Positions 32,983 through 42,302 are shown, numbered from the stretch's first letter. The stretch is DNA of 64,000 nt from Streptomyces xylophagus (GCF_000716435.1 NZ_JNWO01000027.1:1-64000), one strand, 5' to 3'. A program made the numbers and translations. Notes: a model not told the origin generated them from the letters alone.

Positions 32983-33785
32983 GGCCGATCCCCCTCACCC
33001 CCCGCTCCACCGCCGCCCTCACCCTGGTCACCGCCACCGGCATCGCGGCCTTCACCTGGCCGTTCCTCGCCCCGCCCGCCTCGCAAGTCGCCGCGCACTC
33101 CCAGGACGCTCCCTGGCTGTTCGCGGGCCTGCTCGTCCTCCTCGTCGCGGTCGTCGCCGCGGCGATCTCGGAGTCGGGACTCGGCCCGAAAGCCGTGGCC
33201 ATGCTCGGCGTCCTCGCCGCCACCGGCGCCGCCCTGCGCCCCATCGGGGCCGGTACCGCCGGTATCGAGCCGATGTTCTTCCTCATGCTGTTGAGCGGAC
33301 GCGTCCTCGGACCCGGTTTCGGGTTCGTGCTCGGCAACGTCACGATGTTCGCGTCGGCGCTGCTCACCGGCGGGGTCGGCCCATGGATGCCGTTCCAGAT
33401 GCTGGCGATGGGCTGGTTCACGATGGGCGCGGGGCTGCTGCCGATCCCCGGCCGACTGCGCGGTCGTAGCGAGGTCGTCGTTCTCGCCTGTTACGGCTTC
33501 GTCGCCGCGTTCGGCTATGGCACTGCGATGAACCTGGCCGGATGGCCCTTCATGGGGGCGCTCGCCTCGTCCGTCGCCTTCGACCCGCAGGGCACCGTCC
33601 CCGCGAATCTGGCGCGTTTCGTGGCCTACTGTCTGGCCACCTCCCTGGGGTGGGACCTGGGGCGTGCCGTCGTCACCGTCGTGCTCACGCTCACCCTCGG
33701 GCCGACGCTGCTGAGGGCGCTGCGCCGGGCCACGCGACGGGCCGCGTTCGAGACGCCGGTCACGTTCGACGGACCCCCTGTGTGA
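32979..33785 (+). CDS. ECF transporter S component (substrate-binding membrane subunit)
   Basis: This 268-residue polytopic membrane protein has about six helices in the conserved half and belongs to the ECF S-component class. It shows EPMFFLMLLSGRVLGPGFGF, NVTMFASALLTGGVGPWMPF and QMLAMGWFTMGAGLLP, the typical S-component core that docks on CbiQ. The ATG overlaps the ATPase stop (ATGA). Substrate specificity is set by this subunit; the riboswitch points to cobalamin or a precursor, with cobalt less likely because no CbiM/N-type protein is present. It is the last gene of the operon. Confidence 0.87.
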   Translation: MRPIPLTPRSTAALTLVTATGIAAFTWPFLAPPASQVAAHSQDAPWLFAGLLVLLVAVVAAAISESGLGPKAVAMLGVLAATGAALRPIGAGTAGIEPMFFLMLLSGRVLGPGFGFVLGNVTMFASALLTGGVGPWMPFQMLAMGWFTMGAGLLPIPGRLRGRSEVVVLACYGFVAAFGYGTAMNLAGWPFMGALASSVAFDPQGTVPANLARFVAYCLATSLGWDLGRAVVTVVLTLTLGPTLLRALRRATRRAAFETPVTFDGPPV

Positions 33786-34123
33786 GGGGGCGTACGCCGA
33801 CCGTCACAGAGGTGGTGAAGCACCCCACATGACCCATGTCACCAACGATGGGGAGTAGTAGCCGATATGGGTGACATGTACGCATCCTCCACCCCTCTGA
33901 CCTGGGGCTTGAGAGCCACGTCACACAGTTCACCATTCACCCACATGCGACCACAACTAGTAAAAGGGGTCTTTGCGGACACGGATCGAGAGTGCTTCTC
34001 TGGAGCAGTCGCACGGCGCCGACGAGCCCTCACGGGCCTCGGCGCCGACGCATTGCCACCGCCGCGCACCGCGTGACACCGGCAGGCGTACGACGTCTCT
34101 GTCCCCGAAGAAACAGGTTCTCC
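33786..34123 (+). promoter_or_regulatory. Long leader region of the secreted transglycosylase gene
   Basis: This 338-base region has no gene. It contains an inverted repeat, CATGTCACC (33835-33843) and GGTGACATG (33870-33878), and a locally AT-richer stretch (ACAACTAGTAAAAGGGG) around 33955 that may hold a promoter. A strong hairpin follows at 34014-34047 (CGGCGCC...GGCGCCG with an inner GAGCCC-TCAC-GGGC stem). The leader could be a structured regulatory RNA, but I could not match a known riboswitch class to it. Confidence 0.5.
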
Positions 34124-34540
34124 GTGTCCGTCTCCCGCATCGTCGCTCGCATCGCCTCCCCGAAGAAGGCCCTGACCGCCGTCGCTCTGGCCGCCGCCAC
34201 CACCGGCATGGTGCTGACCTCGGCCCCCGCTCAGGCCGCGACGACCTCCGCCTCCTCCGCTCAGTCGATCGCGCACAAGATGATCCCGAGCGCCGCGCAG
34301 TACAACGCGTTCAGCAAGATCGTCGAGCACGAGAGCGGCTGGAACGTCACCGCCACGAACTCCTCCTCCGGCGCCTACGGCCTGGTCCAGGCCCTCCCGG
34401 GCTCGAAGATGGCCTCGGCCGGCTCCGACTGGAAGACCAACCCCGCCACGCAGATCAAGTGGGGTCTGGACTACATGAACTCCCGCTACGGCAGCCCCGC
34501 CGCGGCCTGGAGCTTCTGGCAGTCCAACGGCTGGTACTGA
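34124..34540 (+). CDS. Short secreted lytic transglycosylase (SLT-like)
   Basis: This 138-residue exported protein has a signal peptide ending about APAQA/ATT (residue 38). A single small lysozyme-fold domain follows, with the catalytic glutamate in KIVEHESGWNVTATN (Glu70), then SSGAYGLVQALPGSKM and NPATQIKWGLDYMNSRYGSP, ending WSFWQSNGWY. It cleaves glycan strands of peptidoglycan outside the cell, as in Rpf/SLT-type wall remodelling enzymes. The GTG at 34124 gives a normal signal peptide; upstream in-frame starts would add an improbable Arg-rich extension. A terminator follows at 34565. Confidence 0.88.
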   Translation: MSVSRIVARIASPKKALTAVALAAATTGMVLTSAPAQAATTSASSAQSIAHKMIPSAAQYNAFSKIVEHESGWNVTATNSSSGAYGLVQALPGSKMASAGSDWKTNPATQIKWGLDYMNSRYGSPAAAWSFWQSNGWY

Positions 34541-34564
34541 TCACCGGCCCACACACACGCACCT

Positions 34565-34599
34565 AGCGGCGGTCCCCGGCTCTCCGGGGGCCGCCGCTA
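34565..34599 (+). terminator. Strong hairpin terminator after the transglycosylase gene
   Basis: AGCGGCGGTCCCCGG and CCGGGGGCCGCCGCT pair around CTCT with one bulge, 24 bases after the stop codon, and precede the YoaK-family gene. Confidence 0.8.
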
Positions 34600-34609
34600 C
34601 ATTGCGTTC

Positions 34610-35314
34610 ATGGACCAGAACACGGACCAGAACACCCCGCCCCCTTCCTACGACCGTGAGGCGCGCGGCGTGCGGCTGGTGGTCGTGCTGCTGGGGCTGA
34701 CCGTGGTCAGCGGGCTCATCGACGCCGTCAGCTATCTGGGCCTCGGCCATGTCTTCACCGCGAACATGACCGGCAACGTGGTCGTCCTCGGCTTCGCCGC
34801 CGCCGGAGCGCCCGGCTTCTCGGTGTCGCACACCCTCACCTCCCTCGGCGCCTTTCTCGTGGGCGCGGTGGCCGGGGGCCGGATCGCGGTACGGATGGAC
34901 ACCGGTTCGCGCCGCACCTGGGCCCGGGTGAGTCTCGGCGCGGAGGCACTGCTCGTGGGCGTGGCCGCCGTGATCGCCTTCGCGGCACCGGGCGACAGCG
35001 GCATCACGTACCCCTTGATCGCCCTCACCGCCTTCGCGATGGGCCTGCGCAACGCGACCGTCCGCAAGCTCAAGGTCTCCAACTTCTCCACCACCACGGT
35101 CCTGACGATGACCATGACCGGTCTGGTCGCCGACTCGGTCTCGGGCGCCACTTCCGGCCCCGGCGCGCTGCGCCGCGTCCTCGCGGTCGTCGCGATGGTC
35201 ACCGGCGCGTTCCTCGGCGCCTGGCTCACTCTGCATCACGGTCTGCGCTACCCACTCCTGATCGCGGCCCTGGCCGCCGGGTTGTTCGCCGCGACGGCAT
35301 CCGGACGGGAGTAG
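34610..35314 (+). CDS. YoaK/DUF1275 family membrane protein
   Basis: This 234-residue protein with about six hydrophobic helices belongs to the DUF1275 (YoaK) family. Its signature GLIDAVSYLGLGHVFTANMT follows the first helix, and MGLRNATVRKL and STTTVLTMTMTGLVADSV follow in the second half, a repeat of the same pattern. The function of the family is unknown, with transport suspected. The start codon is ATG; there is a short spacing from the preceding terminator, so its promoter must lie within or before the hairpin region. Confidence 0.88.
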   Translation: MDQNTDQNTPPPSYDREARGVRLVVVLLGLTVVSGLIDAVSYLGLGHVFTANMTGNVVVLGFAAAGAPGFSVSHTLTSLGAFLVGAVAGGRIAVRMDTGSRRTWARVSLGAEALLVGVAAVIAFAAPGDSGITYPLIALTAFAMGLRNATVRKLKVSNFSTTTVLTMTMTGLVADSVSGATSGPGALRRVLAVVAMVTGAFLGAWLTLHHGLRYPLLIAALAAGLFAATASGRE

Positions 35315-35381
35315 CCCAAAGCCCGGCCAAGAAGGCAGAATTCGTGCGTCTTAGTCCCACGATCAAGAGGATCGATCACAC

Positions 35382-35966
35382 ATGATCACGCTCACGAAGG
35401 AAGACGGTCCGGCGGATCTGGACGGAGTGACCCATCTGGAGATCGGGGCGTCCTGGGACCCCACCGTCGGCAGCAGCGGCGGCTTCATCGGGAAGCTGCG
35501 TCAGAAGGCCGGTACGGACCTCGATCTCATCGCCATCGCGATGCAGGGCCAGGACCCGGTACGGCTCGCGGGGCTCGACTCCGTGGACCCGCTGGGCAAC
35601 GGCTCGCTGGTGCACAGCGGGGACAACCAGACCGGCAAGGGTGAGGGCGACGACGAGACGGTGACCGTCGACCTCGCGCGGATACCCACCAACATCACGT
35701 CGATCGTCTTCGTGGCCGCCGCCTACAAGAAGGGCAGTTCCTTCCAGAAGGCACGGAACATCGCCTTCAAGGTGTACGACGCGACGGGCGGCAGCACCCA
35801 GCAGGTCGCCGAGATCTGGCCCAACCTGCTCAGCGACCACAACAGCTGCGCGGTCGCCAAGGCGGTCCGGGACGGCGGCAGTTGGAAGCTCCAGGTCATC
35901 AACGAGACCGGGAGGATCAAGCAGGGGGACGAGCGGGAGCTCATGAAGTTCGCGGTACGGAAGTAA
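35382..35966 (+). CDS. TerD-domain protein (tellurite/stress family)
   Basis: This 194-residue cytoplasmic protein has the TerD calcium-binding beta-sandwich: ITLTKEDGPADLDGVTHLEI at the start, then AGTDLDLIAIAMQ (acidic calcium-binding strand), DSVDPLGNGSLVHSGDNQTG and the EGDDETVTVDLARIP loop with the conserved acidic residues. It is a divergent single-domain member, without the usual VSLSKGGNVSL start. TerD proteins act in stress and differentiation in Streptomyces. A strong hairpin follows at 35987. Confidence 0.88.
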   Translation: MITLTKEDGPADLDGVTHLEIGASWDPTVGSSGGFIGKLRQKAGTDLDLIAIAMQGQDPVRLAGLDSVDPLGNGSLVHSGDNQTGKGEGDDETVTVDLARIPTNITSIVFVAAAYKKGSSFQKARNIAFKVYDATGGSTQQVAEIWPNLLSDHNSCAVAKAVRDGGSWKLQVINETGRIKQGDERELMKFAVRK

Positions 35967-35986
35967 GCACAGCGGTGAACGAGGAC

Positions 35987-36016
35987 GGGCCGGCGGCGCC
36001 GGGATGCCGCCGGCCC
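35987..36016. terminator. Bidirectional hairpin between convergent TerD and P450 genes
   Basis: GGGCCGGCGGC and GCCGCCGGCCC form an 11-bp perfect stem around GCCGGGAT. It stands 20 bases after one stop and 17 bases from the other. Confidence 0.8.
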
Positions 36017-36032
36017 GAGCTGTGCGTTCACC

Positions 36033-37268
36033 TCAACCGGCGGTCACCTGAAGCTCTTTGACCCCGTTGATCCAGGCGGAGCGCAGCCGGCGCGGGTCGC
36101 CGGTCAGGGTCAGGTTCGGCATCGCGTCGGCGATCGCGTTGAAGATCAGGTCGATTTCGAGGACCGCCAGGGACTTGCCGAGGCAGTAGTGCGGTCCCCC
36201 GCCGCCGAAGCCCAGATGCGGGTTCGGATCGCGCATCACGTCGAAGACGTCCGGGTTCTCGAAGACCTCGGGATCGTGGTTGGCGGAGGCGTAGAAGATG
36301 CCTACCCGGTCGCCCTTCCTGATCAACTTGCCGCCCAGCTCGGTGTCTTGAGTCGCCGTGCGCTGGAACGCGTTGACCGGGGTGGCCCAGCGGACGATCT
36401 CCTCGGCGGCGGTCGACGGGCGCTCCCGCTTGTACAGCTCCCACTGGTCGGGGTGGGTGAGGAACGCGTGCATGCCGTGGGTGATGGCGTTACGGGTGGT
36501 CTCGTTCCCCGCCACCGACAGCATCAGCACGAAGAAGCCGAACTCGTCGGAGTTCAGGTTGCCTTCGTCCTCGGCGGCGACCAGCGTGCTGACGATGTCG
36601 TGGGCCGGGCACTGCTTGCGTTCGGCGGCCATGCCCATGGCGTAGGCGATGAGTTCGGCGGCGGACTCGGCGCCGACCTGCTCCGTGATGGCGTACTCGG
36701 GATCGTCGTACGCGATCATCTTGTTGGACCACTCGAAGATCTTGACGCGGTCGTCCTGCGGGATGCCGATGAGTTCGGCGATGGCCTGGAGGGGCAGTTC
36801 GCAGGCGACCTCGGTGACGAAGTCGAAGGGGCCGGAGTGGGCGCGGGCGTTCGCCACGATCGACTGGGCGCGGTCGCGCAGGCGGTCCTCCAGGGCGCGG
36901 ATCGCCCGTGGGGTGAAGCCGCGTTGGACGATCTGGCGGACGCGGGTGTGCTCGGGCGGGTCCATGTTGAGCAGGATCAGCCGCTGGGCGTCGATCGAGT
37001 CGCGGTTCATGTGCTCGTTGAAGCGGATGATCGCCGTGTTGAGGGTCGAGGAGAAGATCTCCGGGTGGGTGGAGACGTACCGGACGTCGGCGTGCCGGGT
37101 GACGGCCCAGTAGCCCTCGTCCTGGAACCCCGCGATGTTGGCGGGCTGCGGTATCCAGCGCACCGGTTCGGCCGCGCGCAGTTCGGCGAACTCCGGTAGC
37201 GGGACGCGGTGGTGGAGCAGATCGGGGTCGGTGAAGTCGAACCCCTCGGGCAACGCTGGACAGGGCAT
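36033..37268 (-). CDS. cyp125: Cytochrome P450, CYP125-like (sterol side-chain C26/27 hydroxylase family)
   Basis: This is a soluble P450 of 411 residues. The I-helix reads VAGNETTRNAITHGM, the K-helix ExxR lies in EEIVRWATPV, and the heme ligand Cys362 lies in FGGGGPHYCLG. Stretches such as FDFTDPDLL, GFTPRAIRALEDRL, CELPLQAIAELIG and DEFGFFVLMLSVAGNETTRN are characteristic of the CYP125 family, which oxidises the cholesterol side-chain terminal methyl. ATG 37268 is chosen because GGGAG lies 8 bases upstream; longer frames cross the operator. It is divergent from a FadA5-like thiolase, the same arrangement as cyp125/fadA5 in M. tuberculosis. The ferredoxin at 17566 is a candidate donor. Confidence 0.9.
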   Translation of the reverse strand: MPCPALPEGFDFTDPDLLHHRVPLPEFAELRAAEPVRWIPQPANIAGFQDEGYWAVTRHADVRYVSTHPEIFSSTLNTAIIRFNEHMNRDSIDAQRLILLNMDPPEHTRVRQIVQRGFTPRAIRALEDRLRDRAQSIVANARAHSGPFDFVTEVACELPLQAIAELIGIPQDDRVKIFEWSNKMIAYDDPEYAITEQVGAESAAELIAYAMGMAAERKQCPAHDIVSTLVAAEDEGNLNSDEFGFFVLMLSVAGNETTRNAITHGMHAFLTHPDQWELYKRERPSTAAEEIVRWATPVNAFQRTATQDTELGGKLIRKGDRVGIFYASANHDPEVFENPDVFDVMRDPNPHLGFGGGGPHYCLGKSLAVLEIDLIFNAIADAMPNLTLTGDPRRLRSAWINGVKELQVTAG

Positions 37269-37287
37269 CGGCGCAACTCCCGTCATC

Positions 37288-38667
<1,380 letters not shown>

Positions 38668-38687
38668 ACCGGTGGATCTCGCCATGC

Positions 38688-38765
38688 GTGACGCGAGGGC
38701 AACTGACTGACGAGGAGCGGGAGTTCATCGGGCCGTACCTGCCGATCGGCGGGTACGGCCCATAA
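38688..38765 (+). pseudogene. IS5-type transposase N-terminal remnant
   Basis: The translation TRGQLTDEEREFIGPYLPIG continues GYGP and then hits TAA. It matches the start of IS5/IS4-group DDE transposases (GQLTDEEWE..I.PYLP), which are ~260 residues or more. Only ~25 residues remain and no DDE residues, inverted repeats or target duplications are visible. It lies 20 bases after the thiolase stop and marks an old insertion or deletion event there. Confidence 0.75.
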
Positions 38766-38790
38766 CCCCGAGCACGGTCCGCACCGCACC

Positions 38791-39336
38791 CTAGCGCCGT
38801 CGTCCGCGCCCCCTCCGCTGTCCGCGTCCCCTCCCCCGTCCGCGTCCGCGCTGCCGTCCGCGCGGAGCCTGCGCCGGGCGCCCCCGCCAGTCGGTGCTGT
38901 CGTCGTCCCCCGACAGGCTCGCCGCGTACGAGAGCGCGTGTTGGATCACCAGCGACAACAGACGCTGGGACTCCGCGGAGGGAAGCTCGCTCTGCCAGGG
39001 GCCGAGCGCGTACCAGCCCTCGCCCGGATCCGTCAGGGGCGGGCAGGGCTCCGCGGCCTTCAAGGGCTCGGCCGGCGCTTCGGGAAGGCGCACCAACAGG
39101 GTGTCCGTGCCCTTGGCGACGACGGCGGCGATGCCCTTGGCCGCGAGCACCGGCACCCCGAACGTCGCCAGGACGGGCCACTCGGGAGCAAGGTCCTCGA
39201 GTCTCTCGACCAGATCGGGGTGGGTATGCAGCTCCCACCCCTCGTAGGCATAGGCACCGCTCTCCTGCGGAACGCCCTCCTGCCGCAACAGGTCGAGCAG
39301 CGCCGCGTTCTGAGGCAGATCGGGCAGCGGCGTCAC
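38791..39336 (-). CDS. SseB-like protein with Arg/Gly-rich C-terminal tail
   Basis: This 181-residue protein has a first ~140 residues of compact alpha/beta domain (LPDLPQNAALLDLLRQEGVP, then YALGPWQSELPSAESQRLLS) that loosely resembles SseB-type domains, though I do not recognise it firmly. The last ~25 residues are PRGRQRGRGRGRGRGQRRGR-type, an RGG-like nucleic-acid-binding tail that is unusual in bacteria. The GTG start overlaps the LysR stop (GTGA), so both are made from one transcript. Confidence 0.65.
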   Translation of the reverse strand: MTPLPDLPQNAALLDLLRQEGVPQESGAYAYEGWELHTHPDLVERLEDLAPEWPVLATFGVPVLAAKGIAAVVAKGTDTLLVRLPEAPAEPLKAAEPCPPLTDPGEGWYALGPWQSELPSAESQRLLSLVIQHALSYAASLSGDDDSTDWRGRPAQAPRGRQRGRGRGRGRGQRRGRGRRR

Positions 39337-40217
39337 GCTTCGGCACAGGGAGTCAGTTGGTCCTCCGCGCAGGCGCGGAAGGCCGCGAGCAGGGGGCGGT
39401 TCTCCTCACCCGCGCGCATGGCCAGGACGACCGGGATGGGATCCACGCCCTCCAGCGGGACCGTGGTCAGATCGGGCCGCAGGCCCTTCCTGATGGCGCC
39501 CACCGGAACGAGCGCGACCGCCTCGCCCGCGGCGATGACTTCGAGCTTGTCCTCCAGATTCTCGACGAGCGGACCGTCCGGCACCCGCCGTCCGTCCGGG
39601 CGGGGATCGACGCGCCAGAACGCGTTGAACTCCTCGTCGGGGAACCGGGGTACGGGCTCGTCCGCGATGTCGTCGAGGGTGACGTACTCCTTGCCGGCCA
39701 GCCGATGGCCGACCGGTACCAGCAGCACCCGGGGCTCCTCGAAGAGGACCGTCACACTCAACCCCTTGGTGGCGAACGGGAATCGGCCCACCACCACGTC
39801 CACCCGGTGCTCCAGCAGGGCGGCCGGCATCTCGCCCCAGCCGAGAAAGGAGTGGTGCACTTCGGCGTCCGGGTAGCGCCCGCGCAGGGCGCGCACCGCC
39901 GGGGTGACGATGAGCCCGGTCATGTACCCGATGACGATCCGGCTCGGCGCCCCGGCCGCTCGCGCCACGGCGGTCGCCTCCGCCGCCGACCGCAGCAGCG
40001 CCTCGGCCCGGGGCAGGAACGCCGCCCCCGCTTCGGTGAGTTGGGTGCCCTGCGTGGTCCGGTCGAAGAGCCGCACGCCCAACTCGCCCTCAAGCCGCCG
40101 GACATGACGGCTCAGGGACGGCTGCGCGAGATGCAGTACGGCCGCCGCCCGGCCGAAGTGCAGTTCCTCGGCTACGACGGTGAAACAGCGCACCAGCCGC
40201 AGGTCCAGGTCAGTCAT
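39333..40217 (-). CDS. LysR-family transcriptional regulator
   Basis: This is a 294-residue LysR-type regulator. The N-terminal HTH is LRLVRCFTVVAEELHFGRAA, then LHLAQPSLSRHVRRLEGELG and LFDRTTQGTQLTEAG. The effector domain begins IVIGYMTGLIVTPAVRAL and contains LEHRVDVVVGRFPFATKGL. The ATG at 40217 fits the family start MTDLDLRLVRCF. It is divergent from the NAD-dependent epimerase-like gene at 40357, the classic arrangement for a LysR regulator and its target. Its stop overlaps the next gene on the same strand. Confidence 0.92.
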   Translation of the reverse strand: MTDLDLRLVRCFTVVAEELHFGRAAAVLHLAQPSLSRHVRRLEGELGVRLFDRTTQGTQLTEAGAAFLPRAEALLRSAAEATAVARAAGAPSRIVIGYMTGLIVTPAVRALRGRYPDAEVHHSFLGWGEMPAALLEHRVDVVVGRFPFATKGLSVTVLFEEPRVLLVPVGHRLAGKEYVTLDDIADEPVPRFPDEEFNAFWRVDPRPDGRRVPDGPLVENLEDKLEVIAAGEAVALVPVGAIRKGLRPDLTTVPLEGVDPIPVVLAMRAGEENRPLLAAFRACAEDQLTPCAEA

Positions 40218-40356
40218 ACATCGACTGTACGTCCGTAGGAGCTGGGGTGATACCGGAACTGAATCACGTCTTCCGGAGTCGGTCTTGGACGGGCGGGCCC
40301 GGGCGGGCGCAGGCTGGAAGCACACCACTTCCCGACCCACCTGGGGTGATTTCGTC

Positions 40357-41244
40357 ATGCGTGTTTTCGTCACCGGCGCGACCGGATTCGTGGGCGGCGC
40401 GGTCGTCCGCGAACTGCTCGACTCCGGGCACCAGGTCCTCGGCCTGGCCCGCTCCGACACCTCGGCGGAACGGCTGGCCGCGACCGGGGCGGAGGTCCAC
40501 CGGGGTTCCCTGGAGGACCTCGACGCCCTCCGCGCGGGCGCGTCCGCCGCCGACGGTGTGATCCACACCGGCTTCATCCACGACTTCTCGAACTACGGCC
40601 CGTGCGTGGCAACGGACTTGAGCGCGGTGGAGACGCTGATCGAGACCCTCGCGGGTTCGGACCGCCCCCTCGTCATCAGCTCCGTGATGAGCCACGGCCG
40701 CACCGAGGACGAGATCCCCGACCTCGCCACCCACCCTGAACTACCGCGCCTCGCAGCCGAGTTGACGACCCTGACCGCAGCGGACCGGGGCGTGCGCACG
40801 TCGGCGATACGGCTGCCCCAGGTGCACGGCGAGGGCGACCACGCCTTCGTCCCCACCCTCATCGACATCGCCCGCGCCAAGGGCGTCTCCGCCTACGTAG
40901 GCGCCGGCACCAACCTCTGGGCCGCCGTCCACCGTGACGACGCGGCGGTGCTGTACCGGTTGGCGTTGGAGAACGCCCCGGCGGGTTCCGTCCTGCACGC
41001 GGTCGGCGACGAGGGCGTACCGGTACGCGAGATCGCCGAAGTCATCGGCAAGCGGCTGGACCTACCGGTGGCCAGCGTGCCGACCGAGGAGGCCGGGGAC
41101 CACTTCGGCTGGCTGGGCCACTTCGTCGCGTCCGACCTCACGGGAACGAGCACGCTCACGCAGAAGCGGTTCGGCTGGACACCGACCCGGATCGGCCTGC
41201 TGGCCGACCTCGACCACGACTACTACTTCAACCAGCCGTCGTAG
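40357..41244 (+). CDS. NAD(P)-dependent epimerase/dehydratase-type SDR
   Basis: This is a 295-residue extended short-chain dehydrogenase. The Rossmann motif is FVTGATGFVGGAVVRELL at the N-terminus, LGLARSDTSAERLAATGAEV follows in the second beta-strand, and VIHTGFIHDFSNYG contains the usual structural stretch. The canonical YxxxK is replaced by a degenerate region near SSVMSHGRTEDE, so it may be an atypical reductase or NmrA/SDR5-like protein rather than a sugar epimerase. It is probably controlled by the divergent LysR regulator. Its end overlaps the convergent DUF397 gene by 17 bases. Confidence 0.85.
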   Translation: MRVFVTGATGFVGGAVVRELLDSGHQVLGLARSDTSAERLAATGAEVHRGSLEDLDALRAGASAADGVIHTGFIHDFSNYGPCVATDLSAVETLIETLAGSDRPLVISSVMSHGRTEDEIPDLATHPELPRLAAELTTLTAADRGVRTSAIRLPQVHGEGDHAFVPTLIDIARAKGVSAYVGAGTNLWAAVHRDDAAVLYRLALENAPAGSVLHAVGDEGVPVREIAEVIGKRLDLPVASVPTEEAGDHFGWLGHFVASDLTGTSTLTQKRFGWTPTRIGLLADLDHDYYFNQPS

Positions 41245-41497
41245 CGGTCCAGTTGACGAAGGTGGTGAAGGCGGCGGGGTCGAGGGTGAGGATCGGCCCC
41301 GCCGGGGTCTTGGAGTCGCGGATGGCGAGAGTGGTGGTGGGGGTGGTGGGGCAGGGGGTTTCGGCGATCTCGACGCAATTACCGCCCTGGTCGCTGCTGT
41401 ACGAGGACTTGCGCCAGGCGAGGAGCCCGATCGGCGCGCACTCGATGCACTGGCCGCCCTGATCACTGCTGTAGCTGGACTTGCGCCACTTCCCCAT
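41228..41497 (-). CDS. DUF397 protein with duplicated DUF397 motif
   Basis: This 89-residue small protein contains WRKSSYSSDQGG twice, at residues 4-15 and 28-39, followed by the usual DUF397 ending (IRDSKTPAGPILTLDPAAFT, then FVNWT). Most DUF397 proteins have a single WxKSSYSxxxGxCVEVA unit, so the first unit is a partial duplication. Its start lies within the 3' end of the DUF5753 gene, whose GGAGGAACGTT gives the ribosome site. DUF397 proteins act with DUF5753 regulators and RsbW-like kinases in Streptomyces development and antibiotic control. Confidence 0.92.
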   Translation of the reverse strand: MGKWRKSSYSSDQGGQCIECAPIGLLAWRKSSYSSDQGGNCVEIAETPCPTTPTTTLAIRDSKTPAGPILTLDPAAFTTFVNWTATTAG

Positions 41498-42302
41498 AAC
41501 GTTCCTCCATCACACGCCGGATCAGCTCCGCCGAGTCCCTGAGGGAAAGGGCGGCGGCCTGAAGATGATCGTAACGGAGCGAACAGTCGTTGACAGTGTC
41601 TGGGTTGGCGCTCGGATGCCCGCTTCCGTAGCCCTCGGTGTAGACGATGGGTGGGTCGCTCGGGAAGCGATAGAGGTCATACGAGCCTGTCAGTCCCGCG
41701 TGTGCTCCCGCCGAGAACGGCAGGATCTGGATGTTGACCCGGGGATTGTTCTCGTGGGTCAACATGCGGGCCAGTTGGTTCCTCATGGTCTCCCGGCCGC
41801 CGATCTCCAGATACAACGCCGCCTCGCTCAGGATCACCCAGAAGACCGGCGGAGTCTCCTTCTCGAGGATGCGCTGACGAGCAACTCGTACGGCGGTCCG
41901 ATCGTCCAGGTTGCTCTGGTCCAACGTGCCGAGCACAGCACGCGCGTACTCGTCGGTCTGGAGGAGACCGTGGATCATCTGCGCCTCGAAGGAACAGATC
42001 TCGACGGCCCGCGCCTCCAGTTCGCCCACCTGCCGGAACCACGCGGGGAGTTGACTGCGCAGCACAAGGTCGAGCAACCGGGACAACAAGCCCCCCGTAC
42101 CCAGCGCAGCGTCAACCGCGTCGCTGAACGCCTGCGTGGGCAGCTTCCTGGCCGTTTCGATCTGGCCGATCAGTGACCCGGTGTAGTTGATGATCTCCCC
42201 GAGTTGCCGCTGGGTGAGACCGGCGGCCTCCCGATAGCGGCGCAGCTCGAAGCCGTAGTAGTCGAGCGGTGACGCCCCCGGATCAAGGATGTTGATGTGC
42301 AC
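41463..42302 (-). CDS. XRE-family regulator with DUF5753 (WhiJ-like)
   Basis: This is a 279-residue regulator. An N-terminal HTH_31/XRE domain (FELRRYREAAGLTQRQLGEI, then YTGSLIGQIETARKLPT) is joined to a DUF5753 ligand domain with AQMIHGLLQTDEYARAVLGT, RQRILEKETPPVFWVILSEA and ILPFSAGAHAGLTGSYDLYR. The GTG at 42302 is preferred because AGGGGGCTCAGC precedes it. The same family includes the WhiJ-type developmental regulators. With DUF397 downstream and the divergent RsbW-like kinase it forms the standard three-gene module. Confidence 0.92.
   Translation of the reverse strand: MHINILDPGASPLDYYGFELRRYREAAGLTQRQLGEIINYTGSLIGQIETARKLPTQAFSDAVDAALGTGGLLSRLLDLVLRSQLPAWFRQVGELEARAVEICSFEAQMIHGLLQTDEYARAVLGTLDQSNLDDRTAVRVARQRILEKETPPVFWVILSEAALYLEIGGRETMRNQLARMLTHENNPRVNIQILPFSAGAHAGLTGSYDLYRFPSDPPIVYTEGYGSGHPSANPDTVNDCSLRYDHLQAAALSLRDSAELIRRVMEERYGEVAQVQLQQ

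Noticed and set aside
33786-34123. ydaO (c-di-AMP) riboswitch
   Set aside because: The characteristic conserved blocks of that class could not be matched, although the downstream gene type would fit.
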